From: Dichomitus squalens LYAD-421 SS1
Lineage: Eukaryota; Basidiomycota; Agaricomycetes; Polyporales; Polyporaceae
Length of the DNA stretch: 64,000 nt
Reading direction: 5' to 3'
Assembly (NCBI RefSeq): GCF_000275845.1
Contig: NW_006766938.1
Span: 46,300 to 110,299 of the forward strand
Shown here piece by piece: positions 33,229 to 46,575 of the stretch (positions are counted from its first letter, which is position 1; each line of letters starts with the position of its first letter). The position numbers were made by a program, and so were the translations under genes. The notes below the pieces were generated by a model. It was given only the letters and a program-made list of their open reading frames with translations, made no database searches and was not told the origin of the DNA.

Positions 33229-34792
33229 AGCGTTACGCCGAGTATTGAGCAGACTTTCCTGCGTAAGTGGGATATGGGTCTGTCGGGGACTTGGAATCAG
33301 TGTTGCATGGTACGTGCGATCGTGTGTCGCATAGCCGCGGTCGCGTCAGGCGGGGTGTTTGTGGTGAGCAGGCCTGAGGCTATCTCGGAGAGGTGTTCGC
33401 GTTTGATGAAGGATGGGGCTTTGCGTACACTCGAGGCATCCGGCAGTCGTCTGTTCCTACAGACTGCCTTGGGAACTGCAGGGTTTCGCGGCGATTCGCC
33501 GAGTTCTGGTAATGACCGGTGGCGTTAGCGCACAGGTCTAACGACAATTTCTATTGACTTTGTCAACTTCTCGATTTTACATATCCATAGCGTCTTCACC
33601 AACGTCAGTACACCAGATAACTATCAACACACGCGACTAGCTAGACTTACGACTCAGACTTTTGGACTACTACCTTACAACACCTAATCTTGCATTACTC
33701 CTCTCACATTACATTAATACACTGCCCGTCGCATCTTCAAGCCAATCGGTCCAGGTTGCCTTCTGTGCCTCCGAGCCACCATTTGTTGCCTGAAAACGTC
33801 AGCCGAGCCTTGCGCGGCAAGTATCGTTAGCTATTGATCCAGCATCGCGGTGTCAGCCATGGGCGACTCAAGGGTCTTCTCAGCTTCGACCCGGTATATC
33901 TTTAAAGACCGGATGCCCCGGTCGGAGCTTCGGTTGATCCGACTACTTACAAGTTGAAGTCCGTATTTACACCACTTTCCATTGCTCTGATATCGGCCGT
34001 CACGGTTGTTCACCAAGGAAGAGCGCACCCGAGAGCACTCTAACCTACGGCTGAACATCGGATTACCGAATTATCGGAAAGAAGGTGAGGAGACTGACGT
34101 GGCCAGATTTGCGTTGACACCACGATAATCCACCCAGACGGTTCCAACAGCTGCTATGTAGTATGAGTCTGACTGTGCCGAAGACCCGACACGGCGGCCT
34201 AATGAGAGCTATCTGGGCGCAAGCGAGGCACATCAGGATTTACCTCAGTAACCGCCGAGGCTATCCCGGCCACATCGGAGAGACCTAAGTTCGGCGGCAA
34301 TTTTGTACGCTCGAGTCGTTGGTCGTCATTCCACATACGTGTCCACTACGTCAGAGCCATAGTCAGAGGGTCCCGATATCTGTGCTGCGCATCCTTTTAG
34401 TGACCGCGAGGTGACTGATAGACGTATGCCATTTCGCACGGAGGAGGGTGATTGGTAACATCGTAATATATTATTGGAGAGAGCTGCTAGGTAATGCTAA
34501 GGCTCACGATGGCGACAGTATGAATACATAACGGAGAGCCGGAGGGTGCGTTCCGGGCAGACAAGAAGGTCTCAGGACTATACAATACAGTGATGGAGTG
34601 GAATCTATGTTCTATGAGACGATGTGATGAGCAAGAAAACGAGGCGACCAAGAAATTCTACGTGGATATGCACAAGGTGTTCCAAGAAATGTAGGTCCGG
34701 CTGGAGGCCGTCATTGTCGACGTCTAGACCATCCCACAATCCGGTCTTCGCACATACGGCTGTGCAAAGCACCGAAGGCGGTCCCATGCAAT
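33229..34792. other. 1.6-kb convergent intergenic region
   Basis: Between the 3' ends of the kinase (+) and the DUF6593 gene (-). Frames are short and without motifs. No terminal repeats or RNA genes were recognised. Confidence 0.5.
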
Positions 34793-35503
34793 CTAGTCGA
34801 TGTTGTGGCCGCAGCTGAGCAGGACGGTCGCAGTAAGCGAGGGTTCCAGCAATCCAAGTTGCATGGCTTCTTGGGTCAACTCAAGAGTCACCATATTCGG
34901 CACTCGTGCAATGCGGCCGAGCACCTTCGGGGCGCTGGTTTGGACCTTGTATAGCTAGTCAATGCAGACACAAGTCAGAACCGTTCCTCGCGTTAGCACC
35001 AGAGTCATATACATACACAAATGAAACCCTCCATCGGCGCCCAAGCGTACTGGACACCGCCGATGTCCATAACTCGTCGGCTGCGGGTCATGGGATAAGC
35101 TCAGTGTGGATCCCTAGGAAAGAGATGTCTGGAATAGCCCTCACCTCTGGTCCGATGAGAGACGCAGCCAGTCCCGGACACGGACTCTGGAGCCAGAGCC
35201 TCGAGTCTCGAGCTGGACGTTGGGCTGCCACTGAATCATGGCGATGTTACGACTCTCGTTGTCTTTGAAGATCGTGCACGCCGGGGCCGAGTCCTCCGTA
35301 ACAATACGGTAGCAGGTGCGCTGCTGGGGCCCGTACACGGTCGAGTTCAAGATGGTAGTCTTGAAGTTGGTAAACTGGAATGTGACGGTGTCGCCCTGAA
35401 GTGGTCTGCTGTTGCTCGAGGCGGGAAGCGAAGGGAGTGCGCCGAATATCGACGGGGCGGCGCCGCCCTGCTGCCCTTGCCATCCTTGTCCGTAGGGGTT
35501 CAT
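34793..35503 (-). CDS. DUF6593 domain protein
   Basis: Three exons (35145-35503, 35017-35080, 34793-34954) sum to 585 nt, 194 residues. After a Gly/Gln-rich N-terminus (MNPYGQGWQGQQGGAAPSIF) the protein has a beta-rich core typical of DUF6593: FQFTNFKTTILNSTVYGP, CYRIVTED, NIAMIQWQPNVQLE, VRVRDWLRLS, RRVMDIGGVQYAWAP and a last strand pair LGRIARVP ... VTLELTQEAM. DUF6593 proteins are abundant in Agaricomycetes and tubby/scramblase-like in layout, but their function is unknown. The acceptor of exon 2 was chosen because a nearer AG gives an early stop. Confidence 0.82.
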
Positions 35504-38500
35504 CGTGTAGAGTGTAGAGGTTGGTTGAGTGAGGCTTCTACTGCGATGGATGAAGGGCCGAGAAGAGTAGCTGCTAGATTCTGAGAGCAGACAGCCATAG
35601 TGCACGCCGTATATATACAAGGGACTCACCAAACGCTTGAACATACGTAGGTGAGCTAGGAGCTCGTAGTCCCAAGTTGTCTGTAAGGTACTTGGAATCT
35701 GAGGATTGAGACATTGCACTGGCAGACAGATCCGAGAGCTTAGTCAGTTACTTGCGGAACGGAAAGGCAGGAAAGAGGAGGAAGGTCAGCATGGAAGGTC
35801 CCGTCGGACATCTCGGATGGCCTCGATGTTTTAGACAGTCAGGCGACGGCAGAGCTACCTGTCCCCACCACAGTCAGACTCTGCACGCAATTATTGAGAT
35901 TATAGTGCTGTGTCGGTTGAAATCACCGTATGATTCCAAGCCATCGCTGCAACCTAGAAGGAAATTTCGATTTCAGCATGGCACACAGTGATGAAATTCC
36001 GACCACAGTGAAACAGCGCTGGGATTCAATCGGACACACGAGTCAGCTGGTTGAACTTATCCATACGTCACCTGGTATATATAACAGCTTCCTTAACAAT
36101 GCAGAGTTGGTTCTTTAGCTCATGGCTCATCCGAAGGCTGCTTCGGTGGGTCGCCTGCGGTGTTGAAGTGGGAGCTCGAAGCATTTCGGAAGCGCTGGGC
36201 GAGCGGTTGAGTTGGGCGTGCGAACTGATGAGCCACGTGGCATTGGATGATCTGAGATGGATCACCATCAAGGTTGCTCGCGTGGCCGTCAGCACCGAAT
36301 CTTGATCAGGGCCACACAGGGCGGGCAGCTGGCTCGCGCATGCATGGCGACCGACCCGACTTGATTCTCCAAACGTTTGACATATTTCCGCCTTGTTTGG
36401 GGCCCTTGTTCCCCCCAACCGGTCTCAAGTCAGGGATTGATGAACACCGGAGCAGCCTTGACTGCGGCTCAAGTACGCTTTTTCCGCTGCGGCCACAACA
36501 GGAGCCACGTGTACATCCTAGGTCCATCATCAGCAAAACTGCATTTTGATTGGCTTGCAGCATGTTTGAAGCCGTTCAAGAAAATGCCGTACAAGTTGTC
36601 CATCCGATTGTTATAAGCATGCTAAGTTCTCTCTGATTCCATTGTTATCCAATAGGGGTATAGTATTGTACTCGAAGCCAATGGGGCCAATCGAAGCCAA
36701 TCGAGACCACCGATTGTGCCGAAGAGCTTCAAGTCTCGAGCTTCCCTTTAGATAGGTTTGATTGTCTCACATTTTGCCAGATCATATAAATCAGGGACGT
36801 CACTTTTCTCACACAGATGGCGGTTATGGTTGAATTCGGCACATATCACGTATATATTATCAAAGATGACCATGTATCTACTACATATATTATACTGAGG
36901 GCAAATTGAGTCGTCCCGCTACCCTAACCCTAGTGATTGGTCATACAGCGAAGACTTACTGTTACCGCGACAGGGGCTCGAATTGTACACTCACTAATGA
37001 TGGCCGTATTTACGGGTTATGAAGACTTACCGTGAATAAAGACATAGTGACGTACCGTAGTGAAGTCCCAACCTCCTTAGAGACGTACCTTTACACCGAT
37101 GTGCATATATGCATTGCGAAGGGGCCTACCCTTGCTTCTGGGAATTGATGAACAGTCCGATGGCTCACCTTAGCAATACAAGTGTCCACGGCAACGCCTG
37201 CCGTGATCAACTAGATGAGTGCGAGAGGATGGGAGTTGGGAGGAGGAAGTGTACGAGAATGCCTGCACATCAGGGTGCAGTTATATGTCTCCTCGGTAGT
37301 GTTGCGTCATAGACTCTGGATGACGTCGCGTCGGGGGGCTAAATCGGGACAGCATGTCTGTCTGCCATAGGCAAGGTGTCTAAAACGGAAATCACTGGAG
37401 ACGGGCGCTTGTTCTTACCCGAGCTATCAAGATACTTGGATTATTTGCCCAATGGATTGCTCAAATTGCATTGGATTGGCTCCGATTGGATGCGTGTACA
37501 ATCTGCGCCAATTTTCGACGCCATGGCCAAGCGGGCCAACCATAGCCAACCATTTCGCACTTTTGCTGATGATGTTCCTTCAGAAAAGATACCGCAGCTT
37601 AAGGGCCCCCCAGGTGTTAGTGCATATTGTGTCGTCATACTAGATGAAGTGATATGCGGCTGCCTTGCCTTCTTGCTGCGCATCTACTGGATGACAGCCG
37701 CCCTGGCTTACCCTTTAGATTTCAGTCGAACTGGGAGTGCTCGAATTTTACTGTTTATGCAATCCACTTCATGACTCTTTGGTTCTTTCACCCAAGAAAC
37801 TCGGATAAGCATTTGGACTCGGGCCATATGTCTACACATATCGGTGTTTTCTCCGTCCGACACGCCCTCGAAGCCATATCGCACAACTAGTCATCCTATC
37901 GCTGATCTATTTGCTATGCGAGGAACATCCCATATACATTGATAGTACTTAGTATGAGACTGGACCCGTTACTCTCCAACTTTGATCTATCGACGATACT
38001 ACATTTATTTCGTTGAATTTCACCTCCTGACGGACATCGGAGTTTAGACCGAGCCGATCCCGAGTGTTGAATCCGTACAAGTAAGCCTAGAACCCACATA
38101 GTGCACACCTACACGTCGGACATGGCTATATTTTTCCAACCTCACCTCGCGATCAAGGCGACTGCGACCGCTTGTTATATCCGGACATGAAGACTGCCGG
38201 TTCATTTTCTCTGGTGTCCTAGCGATCGGTGGCGGGCACAACATTTGCCTCGGGCAATGACTCGAAACAAAGTCAAGGCTCAGAGCTAGAGTGGCAACGT
38301 GTGACTTGATATACGGGATTCCCAAGGATCCATCATGTACTGTGCTTCGAGGCGGGACCGCAGCGTAAACTGAGCGGAAAGCATCATTGCATTTGTCACG
38401 CTGTGGCTGTCTATGGGCGCCGCTTCGAAGACCACCGTCAGCGCCGAACTGATCCGCGAGCTTCTGAGCTTCGAGCTACCATTACCAATTCATTGGACCA

Positions 38501-39340
38501 CAAGGGCAGTCCTCTGACTCAAGCCAAACACATTGTCACGAGGAATAGGTTCGGATGGCTGGACCTTCGACCCGCTTGAATTTCGTGGACAGCCGACTCA
38601 AATATAGCTCACGTCGTCGGTTGGCGATTGTTGCGCATACTTCGACGTTTAGTGGACACCAGCGAGGTAGCCCCGCGTGCAGAGTATGGGAATGCGTCAC
38701 TTCCCTTGGAGTACATGGATTTCATGTCCATTGTGCAGAAGGGCGCTGACGTCGTACAAATGGGCTGGATGCCGTAAGGCTTCACCCTTTCCCAATACCG
38801 GATATTGTGGAGCTGATTCCACCGACTGCTTCAAACCAAGAACCGTCGAATAACAACCCGCCAAACGATGATGTGAGACCGGTATTTTTTGGTACGGCAA
38901 TTAATAAGGCACTACAAGAGGCACAATTACCCAGCCTTCAGTGAGCTACGGAGCTCCTATCAATAGATTTAGAGTCACTACCTGCGCGCTGCGGAATGAA
39001 AAAGAGACCAAATCTCTTGCATGTTACTGGACCTGGCGGATTGGCTTCGGAACCGGATGGTATTATGTACTTGGTTTGGAGTAAGTCGCTCAGGCTGATC
39101 CCACGAGCTAAAACATCCAAGGGAGTGATTCTCACTGTCTCGCGGTGCTGCAAAGACAACATACCGCTGGACGAGGAAGCTCACCTTGGGTCGGCAGATG
39201 CCGACGATGGGTCAGATAGGTTATCGGACCAGTTAAGTAATATGATAAGATGCCCCACATTAGGCGCCTATTGGTAACAATTGCCTCGTATCTCTGGGTT
39301 TCTTGTTTGTTACAACCGACCCATCATCTGAACAAGCACA
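35504..39340. other. 3.8-kb gene-poor region, no gene recognised
   Basis: This is the largest gap in the window, between the DUF6593 gene start (-) and Gid9 start (+). Base composition is AT-richer and frames are short. Weakly related GATTGG-rich stretches at about 36660-36705 and 37435-37495 lie in inverted orientation, but too diverged to define an element. Probably decayed repeats and promoters (inference). Confidence 0.5.
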
Positions 39341-41374
39341 ATGAGTTTCAACAAGCTCAATACGGAAGGCGTCATGCTTTTTGAGCAGCCGTTCGCTCGT
39401 GTACGTCATAGGATTCAGACCACGGTGGCGACTCGTGCTGACGACCCGGCGCCGCTGTCGCAGGTGCCATACGAGAACTACCGCAAGGTGTTCCGCACAT
39501 CGCAAAAGAACATCGAGAAGGAACTGGGCGCCGTGCAGAATGCGGCAAATGACCTTGCCAAGAAAGACTACGGATCGGATGCTGACGCAACGGTCAAGGC
39601 CATAGACGGCATGATCGCTCGCGTGGAAGGCTTGAAGCGCAAGGTCTGTTAGAGACCAATGCATACTCGTTGCAAAGAATATGATATCTCTTCACCGCTG
39701 ACGACGTGGCCTCTCCTCCTAGCTCTCTGACATGCAGGAATCGGCGGGTACCCCAACCCTGAACGTGATGCGTGAGCGGCTCCAGCACTTGGCCACTGTG
39801 GAGGACACCGAGTCTTCCACGGCTCCCGAGTTCACACGATGGGCAGATGTGCGCCTCGACCGATGGCTTGTGGACTGGTGTCTACGGAACGGTAAGGAGA
39901 AGACAGCAAGGATGATTGCTGCCCAAAATGGCATAGAGGTGAGGTCTCGTCTCTCATCTGCCTGAATGACAGCGAATACGTTTCACGTGTAGATTCCTGA
40001 TACTGAATCATCTGTTTCCGGAAAACCCAGAAACTGGTGGACATAGACCTCTTCTCCGATATCCGCAGGATCGAGGATGCTTTGAACCGGAAAAGCTGTA
40101 CGGAAGCTCTCGCTTGGTGTAGTGAGAACAAGGCTGCGCTTCGGAAGCTCAAGGTATTCCTCACGCCACGCCACGCCATATGGACCCTTTGGCATCGGTT
40201 GACTATATCCCTCTCCTTGTGCAGAACACTTTGGAGTTCGACCTCCGATTGCAGGAATACATCGAGCTCGCACGAGCCCGCAAGACGGTCGAAGCCATCG
40301 CCTACTCCAAGAAGCACTTGCTACCCTGGAATGACACACATCACCATCAGATAGTACAGGCAGCCGCACTACTGTGTTATCCTCCGACTACATCGTGCGG
40401 TCCATACAAGGTGAGCCAAGTTCTTCGAGCCTCTTCGCCAACCTTTGTCAGTGGAGGGCAGTTGTGAATCACTTGACACCGTATGCCGTCCAATGCCGGA
40501 CTGGCGCTTAGCGCCACGAACCTTGCCGCAATGACACCGAAGCAAGCTGTACAAGGCATGGCGTTCTTCACAATCAACCCATCCATGTTGAGCCCCCTCT
40601 AGTGTAATAGCTGTGGCTCATGGTCACTGCTGAATGAGTCAGCTCCCCATAGAACGCGGACTAGCACTGAAATGTCGCTCTACCGAGCAACAATTTACCG
40701 ACCGGCTGAAACTATGACTTGCTGTTCCCACCAGGGCATATCGGCTTCACACTTCTGATTCCAAACGCCCTCCTAGGTCGTACCACGACATCTGTACTGC
40801 GGCTGGCCCTTAGGCTCCGACTGATACTGACGTGCGCTCTCTCCATAGCGCCTATACGATCCTGGCCGATGGACGACCCTCATCCAGTCATTCCGTTTGG
40901 CGATCTACCACCTCAGTACCCTCCCGACCGAGCCGCTGCTCCACCTCGCGATGTACGCGGGGCTGGCGTCCCTGAAACTACCGGCATGCTACGGACACGA
41001 GACGCGGAACGTCGACTGCCCCACCTGTAATCCGGACCTCGGTCAGCTCGCGAAGGAGGTCCCCTTCAGCCACCACGTCAATTCCACGATAGTCTGCCGC
41101 CTCACAGGCAGGATCATGGACGAAGACAACATGCCGATGGCGTTTGAGAACGGCCAGGTGTATTCGAAGGAGGTGCGTCCCGACGCCTTTCACTTCTATC
41201 CCACGTGCGGCGTCTGCTCCGATGGAACGGACCGGCTAACATGCTTGTCTGCTTCGCTGCACTTTTCAGGGGTTGGAAGAAATGGCCGCGCGGAATGACG
41301 GCTTTGTCACCGACCCCCGCGACGCTGAGGAGCATTGCTCATTCAGCAAGTTGCGCAAGGTGTTTATCTCTTAA
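39341..41374 (+). CDS. FYV10: GID/CTLH ubiquitin ligase subunit Gid9/Fyv10 (MAEA-like)
   Basis: Seven exons (39341-39400, 39464-39643, 39723-39938, 40031-40153, 40225-40410, 40849-41172, 41270-41374), all phase 0, give 397 residues. The N-terminus (MSFNKLNTEGVMLFEQPFAR) matches the family. A LisH-like segment (LDRWLVDWCLRNGKEKTARM) is followed by CTLH (IDLFSDIRRIEDALNRKSCT ... LRLQEYIELARARKTVEAI) and CRA regions. The C-terminal degenerate RING-Gid domain is CRLTGRIMDEDNMPMAFENG. With Gid2/RMND5 it forms the catalytic module of the GID E3 ligase, which in yeast destroys gluconeogenic enzymes on glucose addition. Intron 5 (40411-40848) is 438 nt, far longer than the rest. Confidence 0.94.
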
Positions 41375-43701
41375 CGGCTAAGATGGGATTGTGCATTATG
41401 TACCACTACTCCTTTTGCATTTATTGCAATGTTGTATGATTACCGGATTCCTTCACATGTTCAGCGCTCACGTCTGCATATCCCTGGGTAGAGTGGCGCA
41501 GACTGACGGGGACATGGTGGGTGGTTCGTAACAGTCTCCCATAGTAGCGACCCACTGACGGTCCGAGCACCAAGACACGGCTGTAACCGCCGCAATGGAA
41601 GCTAACTGAGAATTCACCCGTTGTTCCCGGACTGCATTGAGGAGGCAGGGAAAGCAATGAGATCGTCTCGACGATTGCAACCACGATGTGTCTTCGGTCG
41701 CAACCTCTCGGCTCGCCCTGAGCACTGACTGCGGCCTGCCCTTCCAAAGCAAATTCTCGCTGCTTCAGGGCGCTCGAATTTCACGGCAGACGCCTGCTCA
41801 ACGCTTATCTGCGCGCTGCTTCACAAACGCCGTCGTCGGTGCTTCCCATCGGTCTCGGCGGCAACGGACGGCTCTAACGTGGCCGACTACCGATGCGCAA
41901 TGACAGCTGATGTAAAAACCAGCGTCGCAGTCCCCGCGCCCGGGGATGTGCTCGGATCACCGGAAAACCCCGGCCGAGCCCCAGCTATACCACACCGAGG
42001 ACATTGCCCGACTCTGGTCCACTGCTGGAAGCACCCGCACACAGCGGGAATCTGCATGGGAAGCATTCCATGCAGAATATTGTGTGTCCTGTAGCTCTGA
42101 AACCACGTAGAATGAGGCGGGGCACACTTCGCGCAGTCACGGCGAGCCTGTCCCCTGACTGGGAGGTGGCCGGAGCGCTGGCTTGAGGGGCTCGGCAGGG
42201 GGCTGCCGCTGATCCGAGCACAGGGAGGCCTGGGGGAAACGCGACGCTGGTTTTTACATCAGCTGGAAACGGGCTTTGATAGGAGGTGGTAGGGCGCTGT
42301 GCTTGTGAAATGGATCCACATACAATGAAACAGGGCCAGGTGAACTCAGTGTGGAGGTGAGCTACGTAACCACACCGTACAAAGACGTCGGAGGCGCTGA
42401 GTCACCGCCTCCGACATACGCTGGCGACGAGCACGGGGTGATGCCCTCGGGAAGGGTCACAAGATGGTGCCATATTCTCTGCCTCACATCCCCCCAAGCT
42501 GATGCTCAAGGTAGGTAGACTGTGTCGATCTCTACTGTCCCACCCTGGCCGGGAACAGAGGTGCCTGAGCGCGGAGGCCTATAGCCGCAGCCACAGCCGG
42601 CGGTTTGCATCACAGCATGCACAGCTCTAGCACGATATGCTGGTACCTTTTCTGGATTCCGGCTGCACTCTGCTGTCAATAGTTGAGAATGAAACAGGCG
42701 GGAGAAGACGCGCTCAAAGTCCGAAAGCCGCGCCCGAGCTCTATGGGAACATGTGGGTGGCTGAGCTTTGTCGGAGTGAATGTGGGCCGACGGTGCGCGG
42801 CACGTCGAAGTCAAATGTCGACATGTCGTTGTAGCAACTACTCTGATCGGTAGACCACAACCGCTGTAGGACCGCGAGTAAGTACTCTGCGACTCTCACG
42901 TTTGGACACATTCACGTGGCATGCGATTTACGCCAACCCGCCCCCCAGCGGGTCGCAGTTGAGCTTCGTCCGTGTTCGGACCTCTGAGAAGATGACGGCC
43001 TACGGTCGACTCTGCCCGTGATGCGTCAAGGTCACAGCGGTGTCATACATACTGAACTTCGAACACTTTGTGTGCCTTGCCAGGGGGAGAGAAGTGGAAG
43101 CATGGCACCTGCCGGCTTACGCTAATCAACCATCGAGCGATCTACAGCGCTTGAATATGGGCCCTTTTTGGAAAGTAAGGCGCTCCTTTTGACAGCGGCG
43201 TTATCTATGCGGGCTCCGCACGTGCCTCGTGCGCTTCCATCCTTTACTGCGCCAACTTTACCCCACGTTGATAATCGCGGGGACGCGTTGGGGAGGTGGA
43301 CCCTACTTTTCATATCGAATTACTACAACTACAAGTGAGTTCAGAATCCTGTATTGCCTTTACGGTTCACGGAAATCCGCACGCTGACAGTAGCAGTAAC
43401 ATTCAGCAGGTCGCGTGGCCCACAATCGCTGGTACCATGGAACGCCAGCCACAGCACAAATTGGAGCTTATCTTCGGCTGGATACCATATTTCCCAGTCT
43501 TATCAGAAGCACACCGAGGCACCAATGGCGGCATCTAGAAGTTCTACGGCCACCCGTAGGACGCGTTCAAGACGGAGATTGTTATCAACAGCACAGCTAC
43601 TTAAGATGTCAGCTGGATGCGGGGTAGCGGCTAGCGAGTCATTCGCTGCCCATACGCGTTCCTCCACTCATCCTCTTCTCCTGCTTCGCTTGAAGCCAAC
43701 C
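41375..43701. other. 2.3-kb intergenic region with a MITE
   Basis: Between Gid9 and the permease, both plus. It contains the inverted-repeat element at 41904-42265. Frames near 43300-43620 read through in places but show no family motif or coherent exon set. Confidence 0.5.
41904..42265. mobile_element. 362-bp MITE with long terminal inverted repeats
   Basis: Both ends begin CAGCTGATGTAAAAACCAGC; the first 25 bp match perfectly in inverted orientation (41904-41928 and 42241-42265). Similarity continues inward, with gaps, for about 78 bp, including GTGCTCGGATCA and GCCGAGCCCC in both arms. No transposase is encoded. No clear target-site duplication is visible, so the superfamily is uncertain; the end sequence is faintly hAT-like. 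Confidence 0.75.
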
Positions 43702-45937
43702 ATGGGGCTCTTTAAGAGACTACAAGTCAGCCGCCCGGAGAACCTGGCCTACTCGGAGCTGTTTCTGCAGGTTTGGGCACTGTCCACCTCCTCCGAGCAG
43801 GCACACGAGTTCATTCAACTATCGGCAGAACGAGGATCTTCTGCCTGTACCCGAGGAGAAGCGGACATGGGGCGTCTGGAACTTCATTGCATTGTGCGTG
43901 TCCTCCTGTGTCTGCTCATTCGCCCTCTAACAGCCTTGTCTAGCTGGGTAGCAGATAGTTTCAACATAAACACGTACGTCTACCCTTTCCAATGCCTACT
44001 GCTCCCATAGTAACTGGCTCACCGCACTCGAACGTAGATGGATGATCGCCTCTTCCATGATCCAGCTTGGCCTTTCTTGGTGGCAAGCTTGGATATGCGT
44101 CTGGCTGGGGTACGGGCTCGTCGCTCCGTTCATTGTCGCGAATGCAAGACCCGGTGCAATCTTCCATGTCACGTTCCCAGTGGTCGCGCGGACAAGCTTT
44201 GGAGTATGGGGAAGCCTGTGGTGTGTATTTAACCGAGGAGCCATGGCATGGTGAGTTTTCAGGCTAAATCGCCATGTTGTAACCTCATACCTTTCTCCTA
44301 CGAAGCATCTGGTACGGTGTGCAGGCTAGCATCGGGGGGTCATGTGTCCTTGTCATGCTGCGAGCAATGTGGCCGTCCGTGAATGATATCCGTAAGTAAG
44401 GGTGTACTCCGAATTCGGGCAGCTGAGCTAAGTCTCTTCGCCAGCGAACCATCTACCCGCGTCTTCAGGGACAACGACGCGAGATTTCATGTGCTTCTTC
44501 CTATTCTGGCTCATTTCACTCCCCGCCATCTGGTTCCCCATTCACAAGATGTACGCCTTGTCCGCTTACAGCAATAGATACGTCAGACTCAGCCATCATA
44601 CCCCTCTAGCCGGCACCTCTTCACGCTAAAGGCAGTCGTGGTTCCAATAGCGGGTATCACATTCTTCATCTGGTGCATCGTGAAAGCCCATGGTGTTGGT
44701 CCGATCATTCACCAGCCTGCAACCTTGCACGGCTCCGCTCTCGGTTGGGGCATGGTCTCGAGTATCATGTCCTGCATCAGCAACATGGCGACTCTTGTCA
44801 CGTACGTCTAACCCGCGCTGCTGTGTCGTATGTGATGGCTCAGATTTGTATGCAGGAATGCGCCGGACTTTGCGTCCCGCTCTCGCCATCCTTCGGCTGC
44901 CCTCTGGCCGCAGCTCATCTCCGTGCCGCTTGGTTTCTCCATTGTCAGCTTCTTCGGAATAATCGTCAGCTCTTCTTCGCAGGCGATCTACGGTGAGGCG
45001 GTTTGGTCTCCCATCGACCTACTTGGGAAGTTCCTCGACAGCGACCCGAGCCATGCGACCAGATTCGGGGTGTGGTTCATTGCCGCCTCGTTCATTATCG
45101 CGCAGGTGCGTTACCTCTATGCGACATCGGGAAGCCTGGACTTCCGGCTGACTGCGTGCTGCGACTTGCGGTAGCTCGGCACGAACATCTCGGCCAACTC
45201 GATCAGCGCAGGATGCGATCTCACCGCTCTTCTACCCCGCTTCATCGTGAGCATTGATCCGCCCCCCGGTCCTTCCCAGCGTCTTATAGTCCTTCACAGA
45301 ATATCCGTAGGGGAGGATACATCGCCGCGATCGTCGGTCTGGTCATGCTCCCCTGGAACCTGCTCAAAAGCAGCAACCAATTCACCTCGTACCTCTCCGC
45401 CTACTCTGTCTTCCTCAGCTCCATAGCAGGCGTGATGATCACCGACTACTACGTGATCCACAAAGGTCACTACAACGTCGCCGATCTCTACCACGCACGC
45501 AAAGAGGGTTGGTACTGGTACACGTTCGGTATCAACTTCCGGTGTGTCTCTGCCCTCCAGCACGCTCTCCACCGGGCGACTGACGGTTATTCCCCAGTGC
45601 ATATGCCGCCTACATTGCCGGAATCCTCATCAACGTCGTGGGCTTTGCCGGTGCGACAGGCCGCACCGTGCCCCTCGCAGCGACGCGCATCTACGAGATG
45701 TCCTTCTTCACCGGCTTTGGGGTCTCCGCGCTCATTTACTGGTCGCTCAGCTTCCTGTTCCCGATCCGGGGATCAAGCAACTGCGCGACGTTCGAGGAGG
45801 TGGACGTCTCCGGGTCGGCGTTCGAGGGTGCGGGTGTCGACGGGCACGATCACAAAGCGGAGGAGAGCGAGGATGCCGATATGGACAAGAAAAGCATCGC
45901 GAGTCAGGGCGTGCGGAGCGTCCGGTCGCATGTATGA
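43702..45937 (+). CDS. NCS1 family permease (uracil/allantoin/purine type)
   Basis: Eleven exons (43702-43770, 43829-43893, 43944-43973, 44038-44250, 44306-44391, 44445-44550, 44610-44801, 44856-45105, 45175-45246, 45300-45541, 45598-45937) join in phase to 554 residues. The N-terminal signature NEDLLPVPEEKRTWGVWNFI, FWVADSFNINTWM and the membrane helices GLSWWQAWICVWLGYGLVAP, ACIWYGVQASIGG and SAYSVFLSSIAGVMITDYYV are diagnostic of fungal nucleobase-cation-symport-1 permeases. About 12 helices are expected. The C-terminal tail is acidic with Ser and Lys (EESEDADMDKKSI), a likely site for phosphorylation and ubiquitin-driven turnover (inference). The substrate within uracil, uridine, allantoin or thiamine cannot be assigned by eye. 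Confidence 0.92.
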
Positions 45938-46575
45938 TAATAATGTCAATCAGGAGCTATCCAGCTCTTACAATGTTAGTTACGCCAGTCATAACGACTC
46001 TGCAGTAACCCAAATCACCAGCACGCCAGCCAGATCTGGGTCAACAATCCTCGCATGGCTTAGCGGAGGAGGCGATAGTAGTATGCGCACCGTTAGCATG
46101 TGTCTCGAATAGTATGTCTGACTCAAATCGACCTGTCCACAATCCAGCTCGCATGAATTCAATTGAATACACCGTGGGGACGTTCAGGCTCATCTGCTTC
46201 GCCTTTTGCTTCGTGGCCCCACCACGTTCAACATGAAAACTCGCGTGTAGATGCGGTGCGGTTTTCCAGAACGGTGCACACTCATAGTAAGCGCTATGTT
46301 GTCCCAGCGACCAGCATACAGCATTGTAAGGGAAGCCCGCCTCAGTATTGGACGCATAAATGACCTCGCCTGCGCAAGGAAGCCTAACGAAGGGCCCGAG
46401 CATCACGCTCTTTACGCACTCCATAAATTATATCTTACAATCCGCTCTATTCAAAATCTAGCAGACCTTGATATACTAGATAACAAAGTCGGCAGTACTT
46501 ATACAAAGAAACTGGAGCATAGTAATACACAATCGACGGTTGAAAGATCGGAGTCCGTGGTCCACTGCAGACGGC
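45938..46575. other. Convergent intergenic region
   Basis: About 640 bp between the 3' ends of the permease (+) and the PARG-like gene (-). AT-rich near 46420-46540. Nothing else was recognised. Confidence 0.5.

Noticed and set aside
36660..37500. Inverted GATTGG-rich stretches as ends of a DNA transposon
   Set aside because: Similarity is short and gapped, with no defined end or target duplication.
35504..39340. Long open frames such as 37376-37774 (+) in the gene-poor region
   Set aside because: No start context, splice pattern or family motif; frames of this length occur by chance at this base composition.
43296..43640. Protein-like frames upstream of the NCS1 permease (e.g. VAWPTIAGTMERQPQHKLEL)
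   Set aside because: They cannot be joined to the permease start or to each other in phase and lack family motifs. The permease has a good start at 43702.
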